56,764 nucleotides of DNA from Nocardia jiangxiensis NBRC 101359 (GTDB taxonomy: Bacteria; Actinomycetota; Actinomycetes; Mycobacteriales; Mycobacteriaceae). The translations under genes were made by a program, and so were the position numbers. How positions within the stretch are numbered: the stretch's first letter is position 1; the number at the start of each line of letters is the position of its first letter. Positions 50,114 to 56,764 of the stretch are shown here, one piece after another. Location: the NCBI RefSeq assembly GCF_000308615.1, contig NZ_BAGB01000053.1, forward strand, positions 1-56,764, in the 5' to 3' direction. A model generated the notes under the pieces. That model was given only the letters and a program-made list of their open reading frames with translations. It was not told the DNA's origin and made no database searches.

Positions 50114-51010
50114 GTGGCAACGGAACATCCGGGCATGGGGCGCTACAACCCCGACCCCGGCGAAACAGGCAACACACACCCCACCGAGGATTCCGGGCCC
50201 ACCGAACGCATGAATCTGCCCGGACAGCAGGGCCCCGGCTTCGCCGAACCCCAGCCGACGCACCCACTGCCGGGAATGCCGAATCCGACCCTGCCCATGC
50301 CCGGCCTCGGCAGCGAATTTCCGCTCGCGAGCGCGTCCGGCGCCGGCGAACCGGACGCGACGCCGACCACACCCGGACTCGGCATCCCCGACGAGACGAA
50401 GGTCGGCTCCCAACCCTCGGACCCCGACGTCGGCGGTGCGGTCCATCCCCCGCCCGACGATCCGCCGCACGGCCGGATCGAACGTCAGGAAGCGGGCGTC
50501 ACCCAACCCCGCCCGCCGACGGTCGCCGAGGCGCGCGCCCGGGACAAGGCGCGCAAGCGGGCCGAGGAGGCCGAACGCGCGGCGGCGGTCGCCCTGGAGA
50601 CCAAACAGCGCAACCGCAAGCGGATGCTCATCGGCGGCGCGGCGATCGTCGGCGTGGCCGCGGTGGTCGGCGCGGGCTATCTGGCCTGCCAGCCGTCCGA
50701 ACCCGATGTCACCGCCTACTGCACCACCGATACCAACGGCCAGCAGACCGTCGTCGACGACAACGACTGTGTCGCCGCGCAGAACTACGCCACCAGCACC
50801 GGCGCGTACCACAGCGGACTGCCCGCGGTGTTCTTCTTCAACGGTCACCAGTACCGGTACTACTACGGCGGCGCGAACAACACCGTCGGCCGTCCACCGG
50901 TCGGCGGTAGTTTCAGCGCACCGTCCAATGCACACGTCAGCACCAAGAGCGGCACCGTGATTCGCGGTGGCCTGGGTTCCAGCAGCGGTGGAAAGTCGGG
51001 AGGTTCATAG
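50114..51010 (+). CDS. membrane-anchored YgiB/DUF1190-like protein
   Basis: The product is 298 aa from GTG 50114 (AGGGAG 7 bases ahead). A Pro/Gly-rich disordered front (about 1-140), a charged Ala/Arg/Glu helix (VAEARARDKARKRAEEAERAA in pattern), one membrane span (MLIGGAAIVGVAAVVGAGYLAC) and an outer domain with two Cys (AYCTTDTNG; DNDCVAAQ), YRYYYGG, and a C-terminal TKSGTVIRGGLG. The last motif and the pairing with the next gene recall E. coli YgiB with YgiC. Its stop is directly followed by the partner's ATG. Confidence 0.65.
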   Translation: MATEHPGMGRYNPDPGETGNTHPTEDSGPTERMNLPGQQGPGFAEPQPTHPLPGMPNPTLPMPGLGSEFPLASASGAGEPDATPTTPGLGIPDETKVGSQPSDPDVGGAVHPPPDDPPHGRIERQEAGVTQPRPPTVAEARARDKARKRAEEAERAAAVALETKQRNRKRMLIGGAAIVGVAAVVGAGYLACQPSEPDVTAYCTTDTNGQQTVVDDNDCVAAQNYATSTGAYHSGLPAVFFFNGHQYRYYYGGANNTVGRPPVGGSFSAPSNAHVSTKSGTVIRGGLGSSSGGKSGGS

Positions 51011-52180
51011 ATGCGCCGGGTGCGCGAGCGGCCACGGGCCGGCTGGCAGCGGATCATCGCCGATCAGGGTCTGGTATTCGGTTCCCCCGGCCGCGACGCG
51101 AACGGGCAGCCCCGCCCCTACTGGGACGAATCGGTGCACTACGCCTTCGATCTGGACGAGATCCTCGCGATGGAAGCGCAGGTCGAGGTGTTGCACACCA
51201 TGTGCCTGCACGCCGCCGAACAGGTCGTGCTGACCGAGCGGTTCGCCGATTTCGGTCTGCCCGAATGGAGTTGGGGCCCGATCGCCGAATCCTGGCGTCG
51301 CTCGGACCCTTTCGTCTACGGCCGCTTCGATCTGCGCTACGACGGCCGCGGTCCGGCGAAACTGCTGGAGTACAACGCCGATACGCCGACCTCACTGCTG
51401 GAGGCGGCGATCGTGCAGTGGCACTGGCTCACCGACGTGCACGAAGGTGACGACCAGTGGAATTCGTTGCACGAGAAACTCGTCGAGCGCTGGGGCGAGC
51501 TGCGCCCGCAACTCCCCAAGGGCGCACTGCACTTCACCTGGTCCTCGGCCGACGGCAGCGGTGAGGACAACGTCACCACCGCCTATATGCAGGAGACCGC
51601 CGCCGAAGCCGGATTCGACACGGTCGCACTGCCGATCGAGGAGATCGGCTGGGACAGCGAACTGGAACGTTTCGTGGATCTGGCCGAAGCGCCGATCGAA
51701 TCCATCTTCAAGCTGTATCCGTGGGAATGGGCCCTGGACGACGACTTCGGCAAACGCGTGGTCGACTCACTCCCGGAGACCATGTGGGTCGAACCGCTGT
51801 GGAAGGCGCTGCTGTCCAACAAGGCGCTGCTCGCGGTGCTGTGGGAGATGTACCCCGGCCACCCGAATCTGTTGCCCGCCTATATCGATGAGCCGCACGA
51901 ACTCACCGAATACATCCGCAAACCCAAACTCGGCCGCGAGGGCGCGAACATGACCATCGTCGGCGGCGGTATGGAAACCTCCACCGGCGGCGTCTACGGC
52001 GAAGAAGGCTACGTCTACCAATTGCTGGATCCGCTACCGGATTTCGACGGTATGCGCCCGGTCCTGGGCGCATGGATCGTCGGCGACGAGGCCGCGGGCC
52101 TGGGCATTCGCGAAACCCCGGGCCTGATCACCGACGACTCCTCGACGTTCGTCCCCCACCTCATCCCCACGAAGAAATAG
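51011..52180 (+). CDS. glutathionylspermidine synthase-family ATP-grasp protein (YgiC-like)
   Basis: A 389-residue protein of the GSP synthase domain family. It has RPYWDESVHYAFDLDEI at the front, GRFDLRYDGRGPAKLLEYNADTPTSL in pattern (ATP/peptide-binding), FKLYPWEWALDDDFG, NKALLAVLWEMYPGHPNLLPAY, KPKLGREGANM and the end VGDEAAGLGIRETPGLITDD. No amidase domain is fused, so it is the YgiC/YjfC type whose true substrate is not known. It starts one base after the stop of the YgiB-like gene, so the two are coupled. It is convergent with coaD. Confidence 0.85.
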   Translation: MRRVRERPRAGWQRIIADQGLVFGSPGRDANGQPRPYWDESVHYAFDLDEILAMEAQVEVLHTMCLHAAEQVVLTERFADFGLPEWSWGPIAESWRRSDPFVYGRFDLRYDGRGPAKLLEYNADTPTSLLEAAIVQWHWLTDVHEGDDQWNSLHEKLVERWGELRPQLPKGALHFTWSSADGSGEDNVTTAYMQETAAEAGFDTVALPIEEIGWDSELERFVDLAEAPIESIFKLYPWEWALDDDFGKRVVDSLPETMWVEPLWKALLSNKALLAVLWEMYPGHPNLLPAYIDEPHELTEYIRKPKLGREGANMTIVGGGMETSTGGVYGEEGYVYQLLDPLPDFDGMRPVLGAWIVGDEAAGLGIRETPGLITDDSSTFVPHLIPTKK

Positions 52181-52186
52181 GAACGC

Positions 52187-52672
52187 TCAGCCGCGACGTT
52201 CGGCGATCCGGGCCAGCAGACGCTTGTGCACGCTCGGCGGGAGCATGTCGGTGACGTCGCCGCCGAAGGTGGCGACCTCCTTCACCAGAGAGCTGGACAG
52301 GAAGCTGTAGAGCGGATTGGTCGCGATGAAGAAGGTGTCGACGCCGGAGAGCTTCTTGTTCATCTGCGCCATCTGCAGCTCGTAGCCGAAGTCGGTGGCA
52401 TCGCGCAGACCCTTGACGATGGCGGTGATGCCCTGTTCCCGGGCGAAGTCGACCGTCAGGCCGTACCAGGAATCCACCCGGACGTTCGGCAGATCGGCAG
52501 TGACCTCGCGCAACATCTCGACGCGCTCGTCCACATCGAACATGCCCTGCTTCTTCTTGTTGATCGTCACCGTCACGACGACCTCGTCGAATTGCGCTGC
52601 CGCGCGGGCGAAGACGTCCAGATGTCCATACGTCACCGGATCGAACGATCCGGGGCACATTGCTCCAGCCAT
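52187..52672 (-). CDS. coaD: phosphopantetheine adenylyltransferase CoaD
   Basis: This enzyme performs the penultimate step of coenzyme A synthesis. The 161 residues show the nucleotidyltransferase start CPGSFDPVTYGHLDVFARA (TxGH motif), VVTVTINKKK, GITAIVKGLRDATDFGYELQMAQMN and TNPLYSFLSSSLVKEVATFGGDV. The length and motifs are standard. The ATG at 52672 (MAGAMCPG) has an alternative at MCPG, four residues on. Confidence 0.95.
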   Translation of the reverse strand: MAGAMCPGSFDPVTYGHLDVFARAAAQFDEVVVTVTINKKKQGMFDVDERVEMLREVTADLPNVRVDSWYGLTVDFAREQGITAIVKGLRDATDFGYELQMAQMNKKLSGVDTFFIATNPLYSFLSSSLVKEVATFGGDVTDMLPPSVHKRLLARIAERRG

Positions 52673-52709
52673 GGTTGAACGCTAACAGGATGTGAGCATC
52701 GGGTGAGCG

Positions 52710-53228
52710 TCAGAAGACCCACAGTCGCAAGCTGAGGAAACGCAGGGTCCCCACTGCCGCGGTGATCACGATGACGGCGATCGCCTCGGCGATATCGCCC
52801 ATCCCGGGAGCCACCACGTCCAGCAGGGCCAGCGCCGCCGACGTGATCGCCAGCCCGGCCAGAGCCAGACCGCCCCCCTCTATCTGGGCGGTCAGCCAGC
52901 CGACGCGGTCGGCGGCGTGGAAGGTCAGGCGACGATGCAGTTCGTTGGCGATCGCGGTACTCACGACCGACCCGATCAGATTGGCCAGCTGCGGTCCACT
53001 GCCGTAGCAGGCCGTGAACAGCAGGAAGTAGCCGATATTGCTGAATCCACCGACCAGAGCGAAACGGATCAGCTGAGCCAGCCATCGGTCACTACGCAGA
53101 TAGTCCCCGATCAGGCCGAACGCACCCCGAAGCCGGGTCGTCACGGTCTGCTCGGGTTCGGTGGATGCGGCGGACTCGGGCTCAGGGGTCATCCCCATGC
53201 CCGGATCTGCTGGATACACCACAGCCAT
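52710..53228 (-). CDS. GtrA-like flippase family membrane protein
   Basis: A 172-residue protein with four hydrophobic segments after a 35-residue polar front. The GtrA landmarks are LIRFALVGGFSNIGYFLLF, ANLIGSVVSTAIANELHRRLTFH and the terminal LRFLSLRLWVF. GtrA proteins help move polyprenyl-linked sugars across the membrane, for example in arabinogalactan building in mycobacteria. No glycosyltransferase is beside it here. Confidence 0.82.
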   Translation of the reverse strand: MAVVYPADPGMGMTPEPESAASTEPEQTVTTRLRGAFGLIGDYLRSDRWLAQLIRFALVGGFSNIGYFLLFTACYGSGPQLANLIGSVVSTAIANELHRRLTFHAADRVGWLTAQIEGGGLALAGLAITSAALALLDVVAPGMGDIAEAIAVIVITAAVGTLRFLSLRLWVF

Positions 53229-53456
53229 CGTTCATTCCGATCGAGACATCGCCGGACCCAGGCCCGGCTGATCTACCGCTCGGTAAGAATTTAGCACCAA
53301 CCGGAGAGAATTCCTCCACTTGATTGTGTGGGATAGGAAACACCCAGCCGACACACCGCCGTCGAACCCGGTTGACGCCGCCGATCAGAGGCACACTGGG
53401 CTACGACGGCAGAGATGTTCGCCATCGCAGGTTCGGCAGGAGAGTGGGGTCAGCAG

Positions 53457-54203
53457 ATGTACCGCGTATTCGAGGCACTCGACGAACTCGTCGCGATCGT
53501 CGAAGAGGCACGCGGGATCCCTCCCACGCGCAACTGCATCATCCCCCGCGGTGACGTACTCGAACTCCTGGACGACGTGCGCGAGGCATTTCCCGGCGAA
53601 CTGGACGACGCCCAGGACGTGCTCGATCACCGCGACAAGATCGTCAACGACGCCACCGATTCCGCCGAGAACACCGTCACCAGCGCCAACGCCCAGGCCG
53701 ATCAGACCGTGTCCGCCGCCCGCGAGGAGGCCGACCGGATTCTCGCCGACGCCAAGGCACACGCCGACCGCATGGTCGCCGAGGCCCGCGCGCACGCCGA
53801 TCACATGGTCGCCACCGCCACCGGCGAGGCCGACCGGGTCGTCGCCGAAGGCAAAGCCGAATTCGAGGCCGTCACCGGGCGCGCGCGAGTGGAGTCCGAG
53901 CGGATGATCGCCGCCGGTCAGTCCTCCTACGAACGTTCGGTCGCCGAGGGCCAGGCCGAACAGGATCGCCTGGTCCAGCAGACCGAGGTGGTGCGGGCCG
54001 CGCACGCCGAGTCCGCGCGGCTGATCGATTCGGCGCAGGCCGAGGCGGACCGGTTGCGCGGGGAGTGCGACCAGTACGTCGACGGCAAGCTCGCCGATTT
54101 CGAGGAGATCCTGCATGGCACGATGCGCATCGTGGACCGCGGTCGGCATCAGCTGCGCACCGGCACCGGCATCCCGGATTACGCCGGCGACTTCCGCCGC
54201 TGA
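53457..54203 (+). CDS. sepIVA: septal DivIVA-like cell division protein SepIVA
   Basis: A 248-residue coiled-coil protein. The N-terminus MYRVFEALDELVAIVEEARGI is followed by CIIPRGDVLELLDDVREAFP, the DivIVA-like head, and a long Ala/Glu/Asp/Arg coiled coil with repeated AHADRMVAEA-type heptads (about 60-220). Rv2927c in M. tuberculosis, shown to be SepIVA, has the same position before the DUF177 gene. I chose ATG 53457; the frame from 53415 starts before the likely ribosome binding site (AGGAGAG at about 53439). Confidence 0.85.
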   Translation: MYRVFEALDELVAIVEEARGIPPTRNCIIPRGDVLELLDDVREAFPGELDDAQDVLDHRDKIVNDATDSAENTVTSANAQADQTVSAAREEADRILADAKAHADRMVAEARAHADHMVATATGEADRVVAEGKAEFEAVTGRARVESERMIAAGQSSYERSVAEGQAEQDRLVQQTEVVRAAHAESARLIDSAQAEADRLRGECDQYVDGKLADFEEILHGTMRIVDRGRHQLRTGTGIPDYAGDFRR

Positions 54204-54306
54204 CGCCGCAGGCACCGGCCGTATCCGCGCGATTTCGGTTCGGCCATACGTATTCGGTATCGTGAACTGGCTATCCATCCATGCCTACAGGTGAAGTGAG
54301 TTCGTG

Positions 54307-54909
54307 ATGCCCGCCGACTCCGGTTCCGGTTCGCGTCGTCGTCCCAGCGACGCGGGTTTCGTGCTGGATACACGCAGCCTCGGCCGCAAACCGGGCTCGA
54401 TGAAGACACTGCAGCGTTCGATGACCGTGCCGGATCAGATCGGGCTCGACCTGATCGGCGTCCCGGCCGGGGCCGAGGTGAACTTGGATATGACGCTGCA
54501 ATCGGTGTCCGAGGGTGTGCTGGTCACCGGTTCGGTGACCGCGCCGATCGCCGGGGAGTGCTCACGCTGCCTGGAATCGTTCACCGACGAGATCGTCCTG
54601 CAGGTGACCGAGCTGTTCGCGTATCCGGACAGCGTCACCGAGCAGACCACCGAGGAGGACGAGATCTACCGCCTCGTGGACGACATGATCGACCTCGAAC
54701 CGGTGGTCACGGATATGGTCGGCCTGGAACTTCCGCTGCAACCACTGTGCGAACCGGACTGCCCCGGATTGTGCGCCGAATGCGGTGTGCGGATGGCGAT
54801 TGCGGGTTCGGACCATCGGCATGAGATACTGGATCCTCGCTGGGCGGGGCTCGCCAAATTCACGGCCGAATCCCCCGGCACCGGCGGCACCGCCGCCGAC
54901 CTCAATTAG
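54307..54909 (+). CDS. DUF177/YceD family protein
   Basis: A 200-residue protein encoded just before rpmF, as in most bacteria. The family's first Cys pair (GECSRCLESF) and second (CEPDCPGLCAECG) are both present, with the usual FAYPD and MIDLEPVVTDMVGLELPLQPLC. Family members are thought to act in 23S rRNA maturation or L32 use. GTG 54304 is an alternative start three bases earlier. Confidence 0.92.
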   Translation: MPADSGSGSRRRPSDAGFVLDTRSLGRKPGSMKTLQRSMTVPDQIGLDLIGVPAGAEVNLDMTLQSVSEGVLVTGSVTAPIAGECSRCLESFTDEIVLQVTELFAYPDSVTEQTTEEDEIYRLVDDMIDLEPVVTDMVGLELPLQPLCEPDCPGLCAECGVRMAIAGSDHRHEILDPRWAGLAKFTAESPGTGGTAADLN

Positions 54910-54921
54910 ACGTAGACGGAT

Positions 54922-54950
54922 TTCCTGCGGCCCGGACCGGTCCGGCAGGA
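54922..54950 (+). promoter_or_regulatory. hairpin in the rpmF leader
   Basis: A perfect 14-base palindrome CCGGACCGGTCCGG (54932-54945) is flanked by TCCTG and CAGGA. It lies directly before the AAGGAG of rpmF (about 54960). It could affect rpmF translation or simply be chance in GC-rich DNA. Confidence 0.35.
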
Positions 54951-54972
54951 GAGACTTTAAGGAGAAGCAGTC

Positions 54973-55155
54973 GTGGCCGTTCCGAAGCGCCGGATGTCCC
55001 GTTCCAACACCCGCTCCCGGCGCAGCCAGTGGAAGGCCACCGCGCCGACCCTGATCACCTGCCCGAACCGGGCCTGCGGCGAGAAGACCCTGCCGCACAT
55101 CGCGTGCCCGAACTGCGGCACCTACAAGGGCCGCCAGGTCGCGTCGGCGGTTTGA
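54973..55155 (+). CDS. rpmF: 50S ribosomal protein L32
   Basis: A 60-residue zinc-ribbon ribosomal protein: MAVPKRRMSRSNTRSRRSQW at the start, then two Cys pairs (CPNRACGE; CPNCGTYKGRQV). All four Cys are kept, so this is the zinc-binding (C+) form. GTG start with AAGGAG 8 bases upstream. It lies in the usual DUF177-rpmF-rnc-mutM order. Confidence 0.97.
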   Translation: MAVPKRRMSRSNTRSRRSQWKATAPTLITCPNRACGEKTLPHIACPNCGTYKGRQVASAV

Positions 55156-55174
55156 TCGCACCGGCAGCGCAGAA

Positions 55175-55909
55175 GTGACCGCCAGTAAGGACCGCGCGGA
55201 CGCCCCCGCCGTGGGTAAGTCCGCCGATCATGCGAGCCTGCTCGAAGCACTCGGCGTCGACCTGCGCGAGGATCTGCTGCGCCTGGCCCTCACCCATCGT
55301 TCCTACGCGTACGAGAACGGTGGGCTGCCGACCAACGAGCGCCTGGAATTCCTGGGCGATTCGGTGCTCGGCCTGAGCATCACCGAGCGGCTGTATCTCG
55401 AGCACCCGGACAAGTCCGAGGGCGAACTCGCGAAGTTGCGCGCCAGCGTGGTGAACATGCACGCGCTGGCCGAGGTCGCTCGCGGGTTGGGCGAAGGCGG
55501 CCTGGGTCGGCATCTGCTGCTGGGCAAGGGCGAGGAGATGACCGGCGGTCGCGACAAGCCGAGCATTCTCGCCGACGGGATGGAATCGCTGCTGGGCGCG
55601 GTCCACCTCGATCACGGTATCGAGGTGGCGCGTGAAGTGGTGCTGCGGCTGTTCGCCGAACTGCTCGAGCGTGGTCCTCGCATGGGCGCGGGTCTGGATT
55701 GGAAAACCAGCCTGCAGGAGCTGACCGCCGAGCGCGGTATCGGCGTGCCCGCGTACGAGATCACCTCGACCGGCCCGGATCACGACAAGGAGTTCACCGC
55801 GACCGCGGTGATCGGTGGTCAGGCGTACGGTTCGGGTGTCGGCCGGTCCAAGAAGGAAGCCGAACAGAAGGCCGCCGGGGCTGCCTGGCAGTCCCTGAAC
55901 GAGGGGTAG
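55175..55909 (+). CDS. rnc: ribonuclease III
   Basis: This double-strand RNA endonuclease processes rRNA precursors. The 244 residues carry the RNase III signature NERLEFLGDSVLGL, the second acidic site in DGMESLLGAVHLDHG and a C-terminal double-strand RNA-binding domain (DWKTSLQELTAERG; KEFTATAVIGG; GRSKKEAEQKAAGAAW). GTG 55175. The stop TAG is directly joined to the mutM ATG. Confidence 0.97.
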   Translation: MTASKDRADAPAVGKSADHASLLEALGVDLREDLLRLALTHRSYAYENGGLPTNERLEFLGDSVLGLSITERLYLEHPDKSEGELAKLRASVVNMHALAEVARGLGEGGLGRHLLLGKGEEMTGGRDKPSILADGMESLLGAVHLDHGIEVAREVVLRLFAELLERGPRMGAGLDWKTSLQELTAERGIGVPAYEITSTGPDHDKEFTATAVIGGQAYGSGVGRSKKEAEQKAAGAAWQSLNEG

Positions 55910-56764
55910 ATGCCCGAACTTCCCGAGGTCGAGGTCGTTCGACGTGGCCTCGCCGATCATGTGGTCGGTCATATCGTCGAATCCGTCACGGTGAAACATC
56001 CCCGCTCGGTGCGCAGACATGTGCTCGGCGGGGATGATCTGTCGGCGCGGATGTCCGGTCTGCGGGTCGAATCCGCCCAGCGCCGCGGCAAATTCCTCTG
56101 GCTGACCTTCGACGACCCGGAAACCGCGCTGGTGGTGCATCTCGGAATGAGCGGGCAGATGCTGGTGCAGCCCGCCGACGCTCCCCTGGAGAAGCACGCG
56201 CACATCGTGGCCACCCTCGATTCGGGTGCGCAGCTGCGGTTCGTGGATCAGCGCACCTTCGGCGGCTGGGCGCTGCACCCGCTGGTCGAGGTCGACGGCA
56301 CGTCGTTGCCCGAGGCGGTCGCGCACATCGCCCGCGATCCACTGGACCCGCTGTTCGACGCCGACGCGGTGGTGCGCGCGATGCGCGCCAAACACTCCGA
56401 CGTGAAACGGGTGCTGCTGGATCAGACCGTGGTGTCCGGCATCGGCAACATCTACGCCGACGAGGCGCTGTGGCGGGCGAGCATCCACGGTGAGCGCATC
56501 GCGAGCAAACTCACCCGTCCCGCGGTGCACGGGCTGCTCACCGAGGTGCAGACGGTGATGTCCGAGGCGTTGCGCGCGGGTGGCACCTCCTTCGACGCGC
56601 TGTACGTCAACGTGAACGGGCAGTCCGGCTACTTCGAACGCTCCCTTGCCGCCTACGGGCGCGAGGACGAGCCGTGCCGCCGGTGCGGTGCGCCGATCCG
56701 GCGGGAGAAATTCATGAACCGGTCCTCCTACTCCTGCCCGCGCTGTCAGCCCCGCCCGCGACGC
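55910..56764 (+). CDS. mutM: formamidopyrimidine-DNA glycosylase MutM (Fpg), open at the right edge
   Basis: This DNA repair glycosylase/AP lyase removes 8-oxoguanine. 285 codons are in the window with no stop, so the last few lie beyond. The catalytic N-terminal PELPEVEVVRRGLADH (Pro2, Glu3), HLGMSGQML, DQRTFGGW, the H2TH part (DQTVVSGIGNIYADEALW) and the zinc finger CRRCG...YSCPRCQ are all present. It starts right after the rnc stop. Confidence 0.96.
   Translation, partial: MPELPEVEVVRRGLADHVVGHIVESVTVKHPRSVRRHVLGGDDLSARMSGLRVESAQRRGKFLWLTFDDPETALVVHLGMSGQMLVQPADAPLEKHAHIVATLDSGAQLRFVDQRTFGGWALHPLVEVDGTSLPEAVAHIARDPLDPLFDADAVVRAMRAKHSDVKRVLLDQTVVSGIGNIYADEALWRASIHGERIASKLTRPAVHGLLTEVQTVMSEALRAGGTSFDALYVNVNGQSGYFERSLAAYGREDEPCRRCGAPIRREKFMNRSSYSCPRCQPRPRR

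Overview
The window is high-GC actinobacterial DNA from the Mycobacteriales, most likely Nocardia or a close relative. The evidence is gene content and order: ffh, a 103-aa orphan, glnD, glnB, amtB, ftsY, smc, an OsmC gene, acyP, a SepIVA-like coiled-coil gene, DUF177, rpmF, rnc and mutM correspond to the mycobacterial block from Rv2916c to Rv2927c. Accessory modules are inserted into that block: ectoine/hydroxyectoine, kdp potassium uptake and several enzyme pairs.

Accessory left end (3-14543). A quarter of the window is one reading frame that enters from beyond the left edge and runs at least 4,846 codons. It reads as a chain of effector-type domains: a HopA1-like domain, papain-fold glutamine deamidase and ADP-ribosyltransferase (ART) modules in alternation, a third ART that has lost its catalytic motifs, two tandem calpain-like cysteine protease units, an OTU-like fold lacking the Cys, a module like that of plant IQM proteins, a DUF1023-like fold lacking its serine, and a final deamidase-ART pair. 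This is the most unusual object in the window. Its N-terminus, and hence its export route, is outside the window, and no immunity gene is visible beside it.

Core nitrogen/SRP block (14648-23231, minus strand). ffh, the orphan, glnD-glnB-amtB and ftsY. A four-box, 11-bp-phased GlnR-like site lies upstream of amtB.

Mixed region (23499-33810). A DUF2237 gene, a divergent TetR/NmrA pair around a perfect palindrome, smc, a DUF1707 membrane protein, two adjacent acyl-CoA dehydrogenases and a DUF72 gene.

Stress block (33902-49267). ectABCD lies directly behind an OmpR-type two-component system whose kinase has almost no extracellular domain. Phased GTTAC-type repeats flank that system on both sides. 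A lipoprotein L,D-transpeptidase follows, then kdpFABC with an extra 27-aa membrane ORF ahead of kdpF, and divergent kdpDE.

Right end (49326-56764). OsmC and acylphosphatase, a YgiB/YgiC-like pair, coaD, a GtrA-family gene, sepIVA, DUF177, rpmF, rnc and mutM (open at the right edge).

All functions are inferred from sequence pattern and gene order; no database search was run.
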